Source: Paenibacillus xylanexedens
GTDB taxonomy: Bacteria > Bacillota > Bacilli > Paenibacillales > Paenibacillaceae
NCBI RefSeq assembly: GCF_001908275.1
Contig: NZ_CP018620.1
Location: 5,084,001 to 5,148,000 of the forward strand
Direction: 5' to 3'
Length of the DNA stretch: 64,000 nucleotides
Every line of letters starts with the position of its first letter. Position 1 is the first letter of the stretch. A program made the position numbers and the translations under genes. Of the stretch, positions 38,454-46,698 are shown one piece after another. Under the pieces are notes generated by a model, which saw only the letters and a list, made by a program, of their open reading frames with translations, was not told the DNA's origin and ran no database searches.

Positions 38454-39701
38454 ATGAGTGAAGTGAGAGAAAAAGCCAGCAAAGCCCAAGCCTCGGTTCC
38501 ACAGCTGAACCGATTGAATACAGAACAGAAAAATACGGCCCTGCGTGTCATGGCAGATGCCTTGATTAAGGAAACAGATTCCATCATTACGGCAAACGCC
38601 GAAGATCTGGCACGCGGCAGAGAACAAGGCACGCCGGAATCTATGCTTGATCGACTCGCCCTTAATAAGGAGCGGATCGCAGGCATTGCTGAAGGGTTAC
38701 GTCAGATTGCAGATCTGCCTGATCCAGTCGGCGAAGTGTTAGAGACATTTACCCGTCCAAACGGATTACATGTTGAAAAATTAAGAGTGCCGATTGGCCT
38801 GATTGGCATCATCTATGAAGCTCGTCCTAATGTAACTGTAGACGCAGCCGGATTATGTCTCAAAACAGGTAATGCAGTGCTTCTGCGCGGCGGTTCCTCT
38901 GCCCTGTCCTCCAATCGTAAAATTGTGGAGGTGCTGCATCAGGCACTCACAACGACAGACATGCCTGCTGATGCTTTGCAACTGGTTGAAGATGCAGATC
39001 GTGCTTCCGTAGATGAGATGCTTAAGTTGAACGGACTGCTGGACGTTATCATTCCACGCGGCGGTGCTTCCCTCATTCGTAATGTGGTTGCCAATGCAAC
39101 GGTACCTGTCATCGAAACTGGGGCGGGCATCTGCCATACCTATGTGGATGAATCAGCCGATCCAGTTATGGCAGCCGAAATTGCCATCAATGCCAAGGCA
39201 CAACGTCCATCCGTATGTAATTCCATGGAAACGTTGCTGTTGCATGCCGCATATGCGGAAGAACATCTGCCTGCTCTTGCCGAGCAATTCCGTGAGGCCA
39301 GTGTGGTCTTGAAAGGTTGCGACACGGTGCGCCGTCTTGTTCCTTCTGCCCTTGAGGCAACCGAGGAAGACTATGCGACCGAGTACAACGACTATATTTT
39401 AAATATCCGGGTGGTCGAGAACCTGGACGAAGCGATGCAGCACATCGCACATTACGGAACCAAACATTCCGAGTGTATCGTTACCCGGAATACAGCCCAT
39501 GCAGAGCGCTTCATGCATGATGTGGATGCAGCAGCCGTCTATCACAATGCGTCCACACGTTTCACCGACGGGTTTGAATTTGGCTATGGAGCCGAAATCG
39601 GAATCAGTACCCAGAAACTGCATGCACGTGGACCGATGGGACTACCAGCACTGACATCAACCAAATATCGGATTACAGGCAATGGACAGATTCGTCAATA
39701 A
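38454..39701 (+). CDS. proA: Glutamate-5-semialdehyde dehydrogenase (gamma-glutamyl phosphate reductase)
   Basis: 415 residues. It reduces glutamyl-5-phosphate with NADPH, the second step of proline synthesis. Aldehyde-dehydrogenase fold with IGIIYEARPNVTVDA, LLRGGSSALSSN, IPRGGASLI and the catalytic cysteine in QRPSVCNSMETLL. ATGAGGAGGAATTACG precedes the ATG, a strong site. It lies 50 bases beyond repeat copy A and 36 bases before proC. Confidence 0.97.
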   Translation: MSEVREKASKAQASVPQLNRLNTEQKNTALRVMADALIKETDSIITANAEDLARGREQGTPESMLDRLALNKERIAGIAEGLRQIADLPDPVGEVLETFTRPNGLHVEKLRVPIGLIGIIYEARPNVTVDAAGLCLKTGNAVLLRGGSSALSSNRKIVEVLHQALTTTDMPADALQLVEDADRASVDEMLKLNGLLDVIIPRGGASLIRNVVANATVPVIETGAGICHTYVDESADPVMAAEIAINAKAQRPSVCNSMETLLLHAAYAEEHLPALAEQFREASVVLKGCDTVRRLVPSALEATEEDYATEYNDYILNIRVVENLDEAMQHIAHYGTKHSECIVTRNTAHAERFMHDVDAAAVYHNASTRFTDGFEFGYGAEIGISTQKLHARGPMGLPALTSTKYRITGNGQIRQ

Positions 39702-39737
39702 TATCCCAGCAACAGTTATATAGGAGGAACGATAAAT

Positions 39738-40598
39738 ATGAGTCAAGAGCAACAGACGTTACTACAACAGAAGATTACTTTCCACGGAGCAGGCGCGATG
39801 GCTGAAGCCATCGTGCGCGGACTGATCTCCCGCCTAGTCGTTCGTCCTCAGGATATTACGATGCTGAACCGCAGCAACCAGAAACGTCAGGAGGAGCTCA
39901 GCACCCGTTATGCTGTACATACCGGAACTGCCTCGCAATCCTTGGATCACCTTGCCTCCACTCCGGTCATTGTACTCTGTATGAAACCCAAAGATGCTGC
40001 CGCAGCGCTACGCGAGCTTGGTCCGCTGTTATCACCTGATCAACTGATCGTATCTGTCATTGCCGGATTATCAATCCGCACGATGCAGTCCTTGCTTGGT
40101 CGTAAACAACCGATCGCGAGAACCATGCCGAACACATCCAGTACCATTGGACTCGGTGCAACCGGGCTTGCCTTCTCTGCGGAGATTACGGATGAACAGC
40201 GTAGTACGGTGATGACCATGTTTGAAGCGGTTGGTATCGTGACCATCGTACCTGAAGATAAACTCGAAGTGCTCACAGGGATTTCCGGAAGCGGCCCTGC
40301 TTATGTATACTATTTAATGGAGGCCATGATTGCCGCAGGTATTCGCGGTGGATTATCCAGCCAGCAATCTCGTGATCTCACTGTTCAGACAGTGCTGGGC
40401 GCGTCACGTATGGTACAACAAACCGGTTTGGAACCGATGAAGCTTCGTAGTGATGTGACATCCCCGGGAGGGGCAACACAGGCAGCACTGAAGACGCTGG
40501 ACGAAGGAGATTTCTTTGAAAATGTAATCGCAGCCGTCAACCGCTGTGCAGAGCGCTCACGGGAGATGGGAGCTGCTTTGGAAGGGGATTTAAAATGA
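39738..40598 (+). CDS. proC: Pyrroline-5-carboxylate reductase
   Basis: 286 residues. It catalyses the last step of proline synthesis. The N-terminal Rossmann motif is slightly unusual (ITFHGAGAMAEAIVRGL). The family signature near the C-terminus is intact (ISGSGPAYVYYLMEAM and SPGGATQAALKTLDEG). TAGGAGGAACGATAAAT precedes the ATG. Its stop codon overlaps the mtnW start by four bases, so methionine-salvage genes are translationally attached to the proline operon. Confidence 0.96.
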   Translation: MSQEQQTLLQQKITFHGAGAMAEAIVRGLISRLVVRPQDITMLNRSNQKRQEELSTRYAVHTGTASQSLDHLASTPVIVLCMKPKDAAAALRELGPLLSPDQLIVSVIAGLSIRTMQSLLGRKQPIARTMPNTSSTIGLGATGLAFSAEITDEQRSTVMTMFEAVGIVTIVPEDKLEVLTGISGSGPAYVYYLMEAMIAAGIRGGLSSQQSRDLTVQTVLGASRMVQQTGLEPMKLRSDVTSPGGATQAALKTLDEGDFFENVIAAVNRCAERSREMGAALEGDLK

Positions 40599-41818
40599 AT
40601 AACATGTGCACAGCCACATATCGTCTGCATGATGATCATGCAGACTTTCGCAAGAAAGCTCAGTCCATCGCGATCGGCATGACCGTTGGTAGCTGGACTG
40701 AGTTGCCACAAGCCCAGCGTGAAGCGATGCAAAAACATCTGGGTGAAGTAATCAGCGTAGAAGTAAATGAAGCTGAAGGCATGGCTGCGGGTGAGCGTTA
40801 CGCCGATATTACTATCGGATATCCTGATGTTAACTTCAGTCGTGATATCCCTGCCCTGCTCGTGACGGTCTTTGGCAAAATCTCAATGGATGGCCGGATC
40901 AAATTAACAAAGCTTGGTTTCTCGGATAGCTTCCTCAGCGCATTCCCGGGACCCAAGTTTGGACTGAATGGTGTTCGTGATCTGCTTGGTGTTCATGATC
41001 GTCCACTGTTAATGAGTATCTTCAAGTCAGTTATTGGGCTAAATGCAGATGAACTGCGTGAACAATTTATTCGTCAGGCTCTTGGTGGCGTTGATCTGAT
41101 CAAGGACGATGAGATTCTGTTCGAAAATAAATTGACACCTATCGAAAAAAGAGTCGAGGTCTGCATGAAAGCTGCCGAACAGGCACGCCAGGAGACGGGC
41201 AAGAAACTTCTGTATGCAACCAATCTTACAGGACCTACATCTCGTCTGAAGCAACAAGCTGAACGTGCCATTGGCGCTGGAGCAAATGCATTATTGTTCA
41301 ACGTATTGTCATACGGATATGATGTCCTGCATGAACTCAGCAGTGATCCAGATATTAATGTGCCGATTATGGCTCACCCTGCTCTTGCAGGTGCACTGTA
41401 TCCTTCACCACATTACGGCATCTCGGCTTCGGTTGTACTTGGCCAGCTGATGCGACTTGCGGGTGCCGATCTGGTGCTCTTCCCTTCTCCTTATGGATCT
41501 GTAACGATGCCGAAGGAAGAAAACATGGCGATCACGGAGCAATTACTGACAGCTGATCTGCCTGTACGAACCAGTATGCCAGTGCCTTCAGCCGGCATCC
41601 ATCCAGGCCTTGTACCACTAATTTTGCGCGACTTTGGTACAGATGTCATCGTTAATGCTGGTGGCGGTATTCATGGACATCCTATGGGCACTGAGGCAGG
41701 CGGACGTGCATTCCTGCAAGCCATTGAGGCAGCTCAGCGTTCCATCCCACTCGCGCAATATGCAACCGAGCATCCGGAGCTGAAAAGCGCATTGGACCTA
41801 TGGGGTGGCGAACGATGA
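40595..41818 (+). CDS. mtnW: 2,3-diketo-5-methylthiopentyl-1-phosphate enolase (RuBisCO-like protein)
   Basis: 407 residues, full length for this RuBisCO-like enolase of methionine salvage. It turns the diketo phosphate into the enol form used by MtnX. The lysine that is carbamylated in RuBisCO folds is present in GVDLIKDDEIL, with the FEN motif after it. Later loops MAHPALAGAL and NAGGGIHGHPMG are typical. GGAAGGGGATTTAAA precedes the ATG, and the start overlaps the proC stop (ATGA). Confidence 0.96.
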   Translation: MNNMCTATYRLHDDHADFRKKAQSIAIGMTVGSWTELPQAQREAMQKHLGEVISVEVNEAEGMAAGERYADITIGYPDVNFSRDIPALLVTVFGKISMDGRIKLTKLGFSDSFLSAFPGPKFGLNGVRDLLGVHDRPLLMSIFKSVIGLNADELREQFIRQALGGVDLIKDDEILFENKLTPIEKRVEVCMKAAEQARQETGKKLLYATNLTGPTSRLKQQAERAIGAGANALLFNVLSYGYDVLHELSSDPDINVPIMAHPALAGALYPSPHYGISASVVLGQLMRLAGADLVLFPSPYGSVTMPKEENMAITEQLLTADLPVRTSMPVPSAGIHPGLVPLILRDFGTDVIVNAGGGIHGHPMGTEAGGRAFLQAIEAAQRSIPLAQYATEHPELKSALDLWGGER

Positions 41819-42492
41819 GAAGTGATAAAAAAACAGTCATTTTCTGTGACTTTGACGGTACGATTACGCTCTCGGACAACATCGTAGCGATCATGAAACA
41901 TTTCAAGCCTGAAGGCATTGAAGCGATTATGAAAGATACGATTGAGCAAAAAATCTCGCTGCGTGAAGGTGTTGGAGCCATGTTTGCTCTGTTGCCTGCA
42001 TCGCAGAAAGATGAAATTGTAGAATTTGTGCTTGGACAAGCGGGGATCCGTGAAGGATTCAGCGAGTTTCTTGACTACGTTCGCAGCGAAGGGATCGAAT
42101 TCAATGTGACCAGCGGTGGTATGGACTTTTTCATTGAACCGTTACTCGCACCATTTCATATCCCGCAGGATCATGTCTATTGCAACGGAGCTGACTTCTC
42201 GGGTGAAACCATTAAGATTGAATGGCCGAATCCCTGCCAGCCTCCTTGTGAAAACGGCTGCGGCATGTGCAAAACAACCGTGATTCGTACCTTCCCGGAA
42301 GATCAATATAATCGAATTCTCATTGGAGACAGTTTGACGGATTTTGAAGGTGCCAAAATTGCCGATCTCGTCTACTCTCGCTCCATTTTGACGGACAAAT
42401 GTATTGAACTTGGTGTGGACCATGTGCCATTCGTTACCTTTTACGATATCATCGAAGATATGAAACAGAAGCAAACACAAGGAGTGCTGTAA
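41815..42492 (+). CDS. mtnX: 2-hydroxy-3-keto-5-methylthiopentenyl-1-phosphate phosphatase
   Basis: 225 residues from the ATG overlapping the mtnW stop (ATGA). An ATG five codons upstream is in frame, but the coupled start has GGGGTGG at a better distance. HAD phosphatase with CDFDGTIT near the start and IGDSLTDFEGA near the C-terminus. A Cys-rich segment PCQPPCENGCGMCK may bind metal. It dephosphorylates the enol product of MtnW in methionine salvage. Confidence 0.95.
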   Translation: MRSDKKTVIFCDFDGTITLSDNIVAIMKHFKPEGIEAIMKDTIEQKISLREGVGAMFALLPASQKDEIVEFVLGQAGIREGFSEFLDYVRSEGIEFNVTSGGMDFFIEPLLAPFHIPQDHVYCNGADFSGETIKIEWPNPCQPPCENGCGMCKTTVIRTFPEDQYNRILIGDSLTDFEGAKIADLVYSRSILTDKCIELGVDHVPFVTFYDIIEDMKQKQTQGVL

Positions 42493-42495
42493 ACG

Positions 42496-43149
42496 ATGGG
42501 TTTTGAAAAGATTACATTGGAACACAAACGTCAGGTCCTTGAAGAACTGGCTGATATTAAAGCGTTGTTTGCCAGTCGTAACTGGTTCCCCGGAACAAGT
42601 GGCAATCTGTCGATGCGTGTAGGAGACTTTGACCCGGAGCAATTTTATTTTGCGGTTACCGCCTCAGGCAAAGACAAATCTCTTCGCACACCGGAAGACT
42701 TCCTTTTTGTGGACAAACTCGGCAAAGCAATTGAGACAACAACGTTGAAACCAAGTGCCGAAACGTTGATTCATTGTGAAATCTATCGTTTGACCGGTTG
42801 TGGTGCTGTATTCCACGTGCATACTGTGTTTAACAACCTGATCAGTGAATTCTTTGGAGCAAATGGACACGTACCGATTCAAGGAATTGAATTGATCAAG
42901 GCTTTCAACATCTGGGAAGAAAATGCGGAGATTCGTGTACCCGTCCTGCCTAACTTTGCAGATATTCCATCTATCGCTGAATTGGTGCCAGGTGTACTTG
43001 ATGCCAACGTACCAGGAATTTTGCTGCGTAACCACGGCATATATGCGTGGGGCAAGGATGCTTTTGAAGCGAAACGTCATCTGGAAGCGTTCGAGTTCCT
43101 GTTCGAAGTGATGTACCGTCAACTTCTGCTGAAGGGTGCTACGAAATAG
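42496..43149 (+). CDS. mtnB: Methylthioribulose-1-phosphate dehydratase
   Basis: 217 residues. Class II aldolase/adducin fold with GTSGNLSMR, the zinc ligands in VFHVHTVFNN and the later RNHGIYAWG. It dehydrates methylthioribulose-1-phosphate, the step before MtnW. AAGGAGTGCTGTAAACG precedes the ATG, three bases after mtnX. A terminator follows. The dioxygenase gene mtnD, which follows mtnB in B. subtilis, is missing here, as are mtnA and mtnK. Confidence 0.96.
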   Translation: MGFEKITLEHKRQVLEELADIKALFASRNWFPGTSGNLSMRVGDFDPEQFYFAVTASGKDKSLRTPEDFLFVDKLGKAIETTTLKPSAETLIHCEIYRLTGCGAVFHVHTVFNNLISEFFGANGHVPIQGIELIKAFNIWEENAEIRVPVLPNFADIPSIAELVPGVLDANVPGILLRNHGIYAWGKDAFEAKRHLEAFEFLFEVMYRQLLLKGATK

Positions 43150-43182
43150 CAAACATTTATTCGAAATCAAAGCTGCACAACC

Positions 43183-43227
43183 AAAAACACGCCAGAGGCT
43201 GATATACATAGCCCTTGGCGTGTTTTT
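43183..43227 (+). terminator. Terminator after mtnB
   Basis: AAAACACGCCA pairs with TGGCGTGTTTT, with five T residues ending the structure, about 35 bases past the mtnB stop. Confidence 0.9.
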
Positions 43228-43275
43228 ATGTTGAGGGATGATTTATTTGCACACATGTATGTGCTACATAAGTTG

Positions 43276-43444
43276 AACTAATCATTTACACGATAACGGA
43301 GAGGACAGAGAAAATCTAAAAAAGCGAAGCGTTCGCCTTTATCCCCGGATTTTAACCTTTGGAAAATGGAATCGATAAAATCTGGGGATAACAGCGATTA
43401 GAAGGTTGCTCTGTCATCGTAGTGTCAGTGTAAATAATCTTTAG
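43276..43444 (+). repeat. Structured dispersed repeat, copy B (about 169 bp)
   Basis: Second copy of the element at 38237-38403. Ends are CTAATCATTTACAC and GTGTAAATAATCTTTAG, with a perfect ATTTACAC/GTGTAAAT match. GACAGAG pairs with CTCTGTC, where copy A has GACAGAA with TTCTGTC, so both sides of the stem changed together. TTATCCCCGGATTTTA faces TAAAATCTGGGGATAA. It lies between two convergent transcripts. Confidence 0.9.
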
Positions 43445-43450
43445 GTCACT

Positions 43451-44752
43451 CTACAGTCGATCATCCCGATCCTTGAATAAAAAGAGACTGTCTGCTCCCT
43501 CATCATTTCGATGAGTAGCACTTTGGATACCCGTCCCCCGTTGCTTGCCAAACAGCAGTTTCAAGCCGCCAAAAATGAGCAGCAAGGATACGATGACGGT
43601 GTTCAAATAGGAACGGATCTCGTATGTCATAAATGCATTTGGGAAGAGCTCATTCAGCTGTGGAATGACAAGTCGGATCGTCAGGTAATATAGACCCAGC
43701 GCGGCAATTCCGAATCCAATCAGACGCTGATGGCGAGCCCAGTCCTTGAAGATTGGTTGATCAACCAAAGGCTCGCGTCCATAACGACTGGAGCACTGGA
43801 GCCCGTCAAAGAAGCTGTAGAACCAGACCAGTGGAATCATGAACAGAAACACAGATAAGTGAAGCAGGTCCAGAACATAGATGCTGCCCAAGAACAGGAA
43901 CATCAATTGCATGCCTCTTTTCTGCAATCCAAGATATAGATGACCTGCACCTGGAAAAGCGGATAGCAGCGTTGCAAGCACTTTGCTACGTCGTCCGGCT
44001 ACTCTGCCCATCTCCAATTCTTCGAATAATGTCCGATCCTGCAACACCTCACCAGCCTGCTTACGGTGAACGTGCTGCACCGCATCAAACATGCAGTATA
44101 CCCATATTACAGGCAGAATGAGTAAGAACATTAAAAATACCGATTCATTGGTGATCGAAGCTACAAAAACCATCATGGCAAATGAACCAAAGAACGCCAT
44201 CAGGAAGGACAACCCACGATGCAACAATCCCAGGTGAAGATGTCCCAATCCTGGAACAAATGAGAGCAAAATGGTGAAGAATCGTTCACCCTCACTGCCT
44301 TTTCGATACATGGGTTGACCATAGGGCCCCTCAGGATGGCCATATTCACCACCTGGATGTTGATGTAGCTCATCTTCATTCATCTGCTCCATAGGCCCTT
44401 GCTGACCCATGTATGCTCCCTGGTAGGCTGCCCCTTGGTGTGGAGGTGCTCCATAAGCCGCACCGTATCCCCTATAATGTGCTTCTCGGGCAGAAGGTGT
44501 ACGGAGCAGAACAATAACCATATCCAGCATGCTGATCCCCCAGAAGAAAGCAGCAAAAAGTGCACCGAAAATCAATAAATCTTGTTCATTAGTGACCATG
44601 GCTAACATGAATGAGCCAACAGCTGTTCCGAAGAAAAGCAATGGATAGATCACAGCCCTTGCAGCCCGTCCCCAATACATGAAACCAAGACCTGGTATCA
44701 GGTTTAATAGAAATGCGAGTAATTTGTTACGATCTGAGTGCACAGTCGTCAT
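43451..44752 (-). CDS. Multi-spanning membrane protein with three TM2-like repeats
   Basis: 433 residues. Three related units of about 65 residues occur near 11-78, 158-224 and 258-317. Each has a PGxGxxxxG turn followed by an Arg and a hydrophobic segment (LLNLIPGLGFMYWGRAARA, LLSFVPGLGHLHLGLLHRG, LLSAFPGAGHLYLGLQKRG). The units end with a W-x(3-4)-D motif (WGISMLDMV, WVYCMFDAVQ, WFYSFFDGLQ). A Gly/Tyr/Gln/His-rich cytosol-type linker (about 90-150) divides units 1 and 2. One more membrane region lies near the C-terminus. It is the third gene of an ECF sigma operon. I do not recognise a named function. Confidence 0.88.
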   Translation of the reverse strand: MTTVHSDRNKLLAFLLNLIPGLGFMYWGRAARAVIYPLLFFGTAVGSFMLAMVTNEQDLLIFGALFAAFFWGISMLDMVIVLLRTPSAREAHYRGYGAAYGAPPHQGAAYQGAYMGQQGPMEQMNEDELHQHPGGEYGHPEGPYGQPMYRKGSEGERFFTILLSFVPGLGHLHLGLLHRGLSFLMAFFGSFAMMVFVASITNESVFLMFLLILPVIWVYCMFDAVQHVHRKQAGEVLQDRTLFEELEMGRVAGRRSKVLATLLSAFPGAGHLYLGLQKRGMQLMFLFLGSIYVLDLLHLSVFLFMIPLVWFYSFFDGLQCSSRYGREPLVDQPIFKDWARHQRLIGFGIAALGLYYLTIRLVIPQLNELFPNAFMTYEIRSYLNTVIVSLLLIFGGLKLLFGKQRGTGIQSATHRNDEGADSLFLFKDRDDRL

Positions 44753-44780
44753 CCTTTCTTTTCAGGCAATGCGAAACTAT

Positions 44781-45233
44781 TTATGGTTTAGGCTTGAGGT
44801 TATCCAGCCATGAAGTGGCTGCCTCCGTCCATTTCTCGGTAAATGACCCTCTGTGGTCGCCATCCTGGAACTTGTGATATGGTGCTACCTTGTCAAAAAG
44901 TCCAGACGAGAGGAAGATCAATGTCAAACAGGCCGCTACCGCGTAATGGAACACTTTATGATCAAGCCAGCGCCGGTTTCGTCCAGCACGGGATTTGCGT
45001 TGTACCTTGGGTGATTGAATGCCCTCAATCCGATGCATGACTGAATCCGCAAACCCTGTTGGGTCATGTAGCGGAGGCAGTTCTCCGTGGATACCAAGCG
45101 CTTCCAGATAGATGTCCATCGCATCCGGATCTTCCATCAGAAGCTGTTCCATCTGGTTCGCTTGAGTTTCACTCATATGGCCTTCAATATAATCAGTCCA
45201 TTGCGCAGCGGTATACTTCTCCTGTTTACTCAC
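44781..45233 (-). CDS. Anti-sigma-factor-like protein with one membrane segment
   Basis: 150 residues from a GTG with GGAGG nine bases upstream; an ATG three codons earlier (45242) has only a four-base spacing. The N-terminal part (WTDYIEGHMSETQANQMEQLLMEDP) resembles the anti-sigma domain but lacks the HxxxCxxC zinc ligands. A single membrane span is near the middle (AVAACLTLIFLSSGLF), followed by an extracellular tail. The start overlaps the end of the sigma gene, the usual arrangement for a sigma/anti-sigma pair. The signal sensed is unknown. Confidence 0.82.
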   Translation of the reverse strand: MSKQEKYTAAQWTDYIEGHMSETQANQMEQLLMEDPDAMDIYLEALGIHGELPPLHDPTGFADSVMHRIEGIQSPKVQRKSRAGRNRRWLDHKVFHYAVAACLTLIFLSSGLFDKVAPYHKFQDGDHRGSFTEKWTEAATSWLDNLKPKP

Positions 45234-45777
45234 GCCATTCATCCTCCTTCCAATTTTTTCGAATCCACTGCCGGGCACGATACAATCGGGATTCCACAGT
45301 CTTCACAGCTACCTGTGCATCACTGGCAATCTGCTCATAATTTTTTTCGCTTAGATAATACGCAGTGATAATGTCACGATGCTGAGCAGGCAACTGATTA
45401 ATTCGTTCGCGAAGTTTATCCTGACGTTCTTCACGAACGAGACGGGTAAGAACGTCTTCATCCCGTCCGGGCATATTGATTATTTTTTCTTCTCCACCCA
45501 GATCCTCAGCAGTTCGTCTGCCCAGCTTGCGTTTGGCATCAATCGCTTTGTGAAAGGCAATTCGGGTTAACCACGTTTTGAAACCTTCAGAACGGTAGTC
45601 GGGGAGAGATTTATACATCTGTATGAACGCCTCCTGAGCTGCATCCTGTGCTTCCTGATCGTTCCTGAGTACGGAATAGGCCACATGATATACATGCTGG
45701 CTATACTTATCAATCAGAGTACGCATCTGGGATGTATCTCCTTGACGGATTTGTTCGATTACGCGCGCTTCATCAAT
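45226..45777 (-). CDS. ECF-type RNA polymerase sigma factor with probable AUU start
   Basis: About 183 residues if translation begins at ATT 45777. Region 2 is clear (YSVLRNDQEAQDAAQEAFIQMYKSLPDYR, WLTRIAFHKAIDAKRK) and region 4 too (LPAQHRDIITAYYLSEKNYEQIA, VKTVESRLYRARQWI). The family-conserved part begins at VIEQIRQGD, so the start must lie just before it. GGAGAGGAGGGGAG ends a few bases before an in-frame ATT. The nearest in-frame GTG (45897) has no binding site and would add 40 unlike residues, and an ATG (45726) would cut into region 2. First gene of the sigma/anti-sigma/membrane-protein operon. Confidence 0.88.
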   Translation of the reverse strand: MDEARVIEQIRQGDTSQMRTLIDKYSQHVYHVAYSVLRNDQEAQDAAQEAFIQMYKSLPDYRSEGFKTWLTRIAFHKAIDAKRKLGRRTAEDLGGEEKIINMPGRDEDVLTRLVREERQDKLRERINQLPAQHRDIITAYYLSEKNYEQIASDAQVAVKTVESRLYRARQWIRKNWKEDEWRE

Positions 45778-45914
45778 AACTCTCCCCTCCTCTCCAATAC
45801 AATAGACGACAGCTTGTGTGTTAACCCCTGCGTGATCTATCAAATTTTTGTAAAACAAAATGAAATCATTGCCTGAAAGGTTGATGTTGCTGATCACTCA
45901 TCCAATCTTTAATC

Positions 45915-45952
45915 CAAAAAAAACAGGCACAGAATGACTTCTGGCCTGTTTC
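45915..45952 (-). terminator. Terminator after asnS-dnaD
   Basis: On the minus strand AAACAGGCCAGA and TCTGTGCCTGTTT pair and eight T residues follow. It separates dnaD from the sigma operon. Confidence 0.9.
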
Positions 45953-45973
45953 TTATCCCTGCCTACGCTGGAA

Positions 45974-46678
45974 TTAACGTCCACCATTACGAAACCGCTG
46001 CGTGTACGCCTTCGCGTCTTGAACGGTCTTGACACGATTGCGACTCCACTCAAGCAGAATTCGATCGATATACCGGAAATGTACTTTGCCTGCAAAAACC
46101 GCTTCCTTCAGAGCCATTAGAATCAATTCCTCTTGATAACGGTCCTGATCCAACCAGCCGGATATCGTCTCGCACTCCATTGGAGAGAGCGGACGTCCAA
46201 ATTCTTTTTCAAAGATGGAGAACATGTTCCGTTCTTCCTCTTCTTTTTGAACACTGTTCGAATCTTGACGTGCTGTATTGCTACTCTGCTGCTCCGCACG
46301 GAATGCGGCTACTTCTTCAGCAGTGCACGCTGCAAGCTTGGCATATAATCCATGTAAATCATATCGCTCGTACTGGATGTCCCGTTCTTCGTCACGGTGC
46401 TCGTCAATAGCAATATACCCATCCCTCATCAGACGTTGCAACATTCTGGCAATGCCTTCAGGTGCAAGTCCCATGCGCGCCGCAAGCTCTTCAAGCGTGG
46501 GAAACTCATTGAACTCTGCCTGACGGAACCCTAGCAGTTGAATCAGAAGAAGCACTTCTGCATCTGATAGGCCAAGCTGGTGATAAAAACGTAACAAGGC
46601 ATACGGCAGATGGGCTGTACCCGATGTCATGCCATAAGCTGCTCCATCCAACCAAGCTTTGGATGTGGTGTCTTCCAT
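45974..46678 (-). CDS. dnaD: DnaD replication-initiation domain protein
   Basis: 234 residues from the ATG with GAGGAGCGTCT; an ATG seven codons earlier overlaps asnS. The N-terminal winged-helix domain (YHQLGLSDAEVLLLIQLLGF, FPTLEELAARMGLAPEGIARMLQRL) is followed by a polar linker and the DnaB_2/DnaD C-terminal domain, ending in the DNA-binding YxxxIxxxW motif (FRYIDRILLEWSR). It acts in replication restart and initiation with DnaB and DnaI. It follows asnS by about 20 bases, as in B. subtilis, where asnS, dnaD and ypmB are neighbours. Confidence 0.95.
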   Translation of the reverse strand: MEDTTSKAWLDGAAYGMTSGTAHLPYALLRFYHQLGLSDAEVLLLIQLLGFRQAEFNEFPTLEELAARMGLAPEGIARMLQRLMRDGYIAIDEHRDEERDIQYERYDLHGLYAKLAACTAEEVAAFRAEQQSSNTARQDSNSVQKEEEERNMFSIFEKEFGRPLSPMECETISGWLDQDRYQEELILMALKEAVFAGKVHFRYIDRILLEWSRNRVKTVQDAKAYTQRFRNGGR

Positions 46679-46698
46679 AGACGCTCCTCGGTTAAGCA

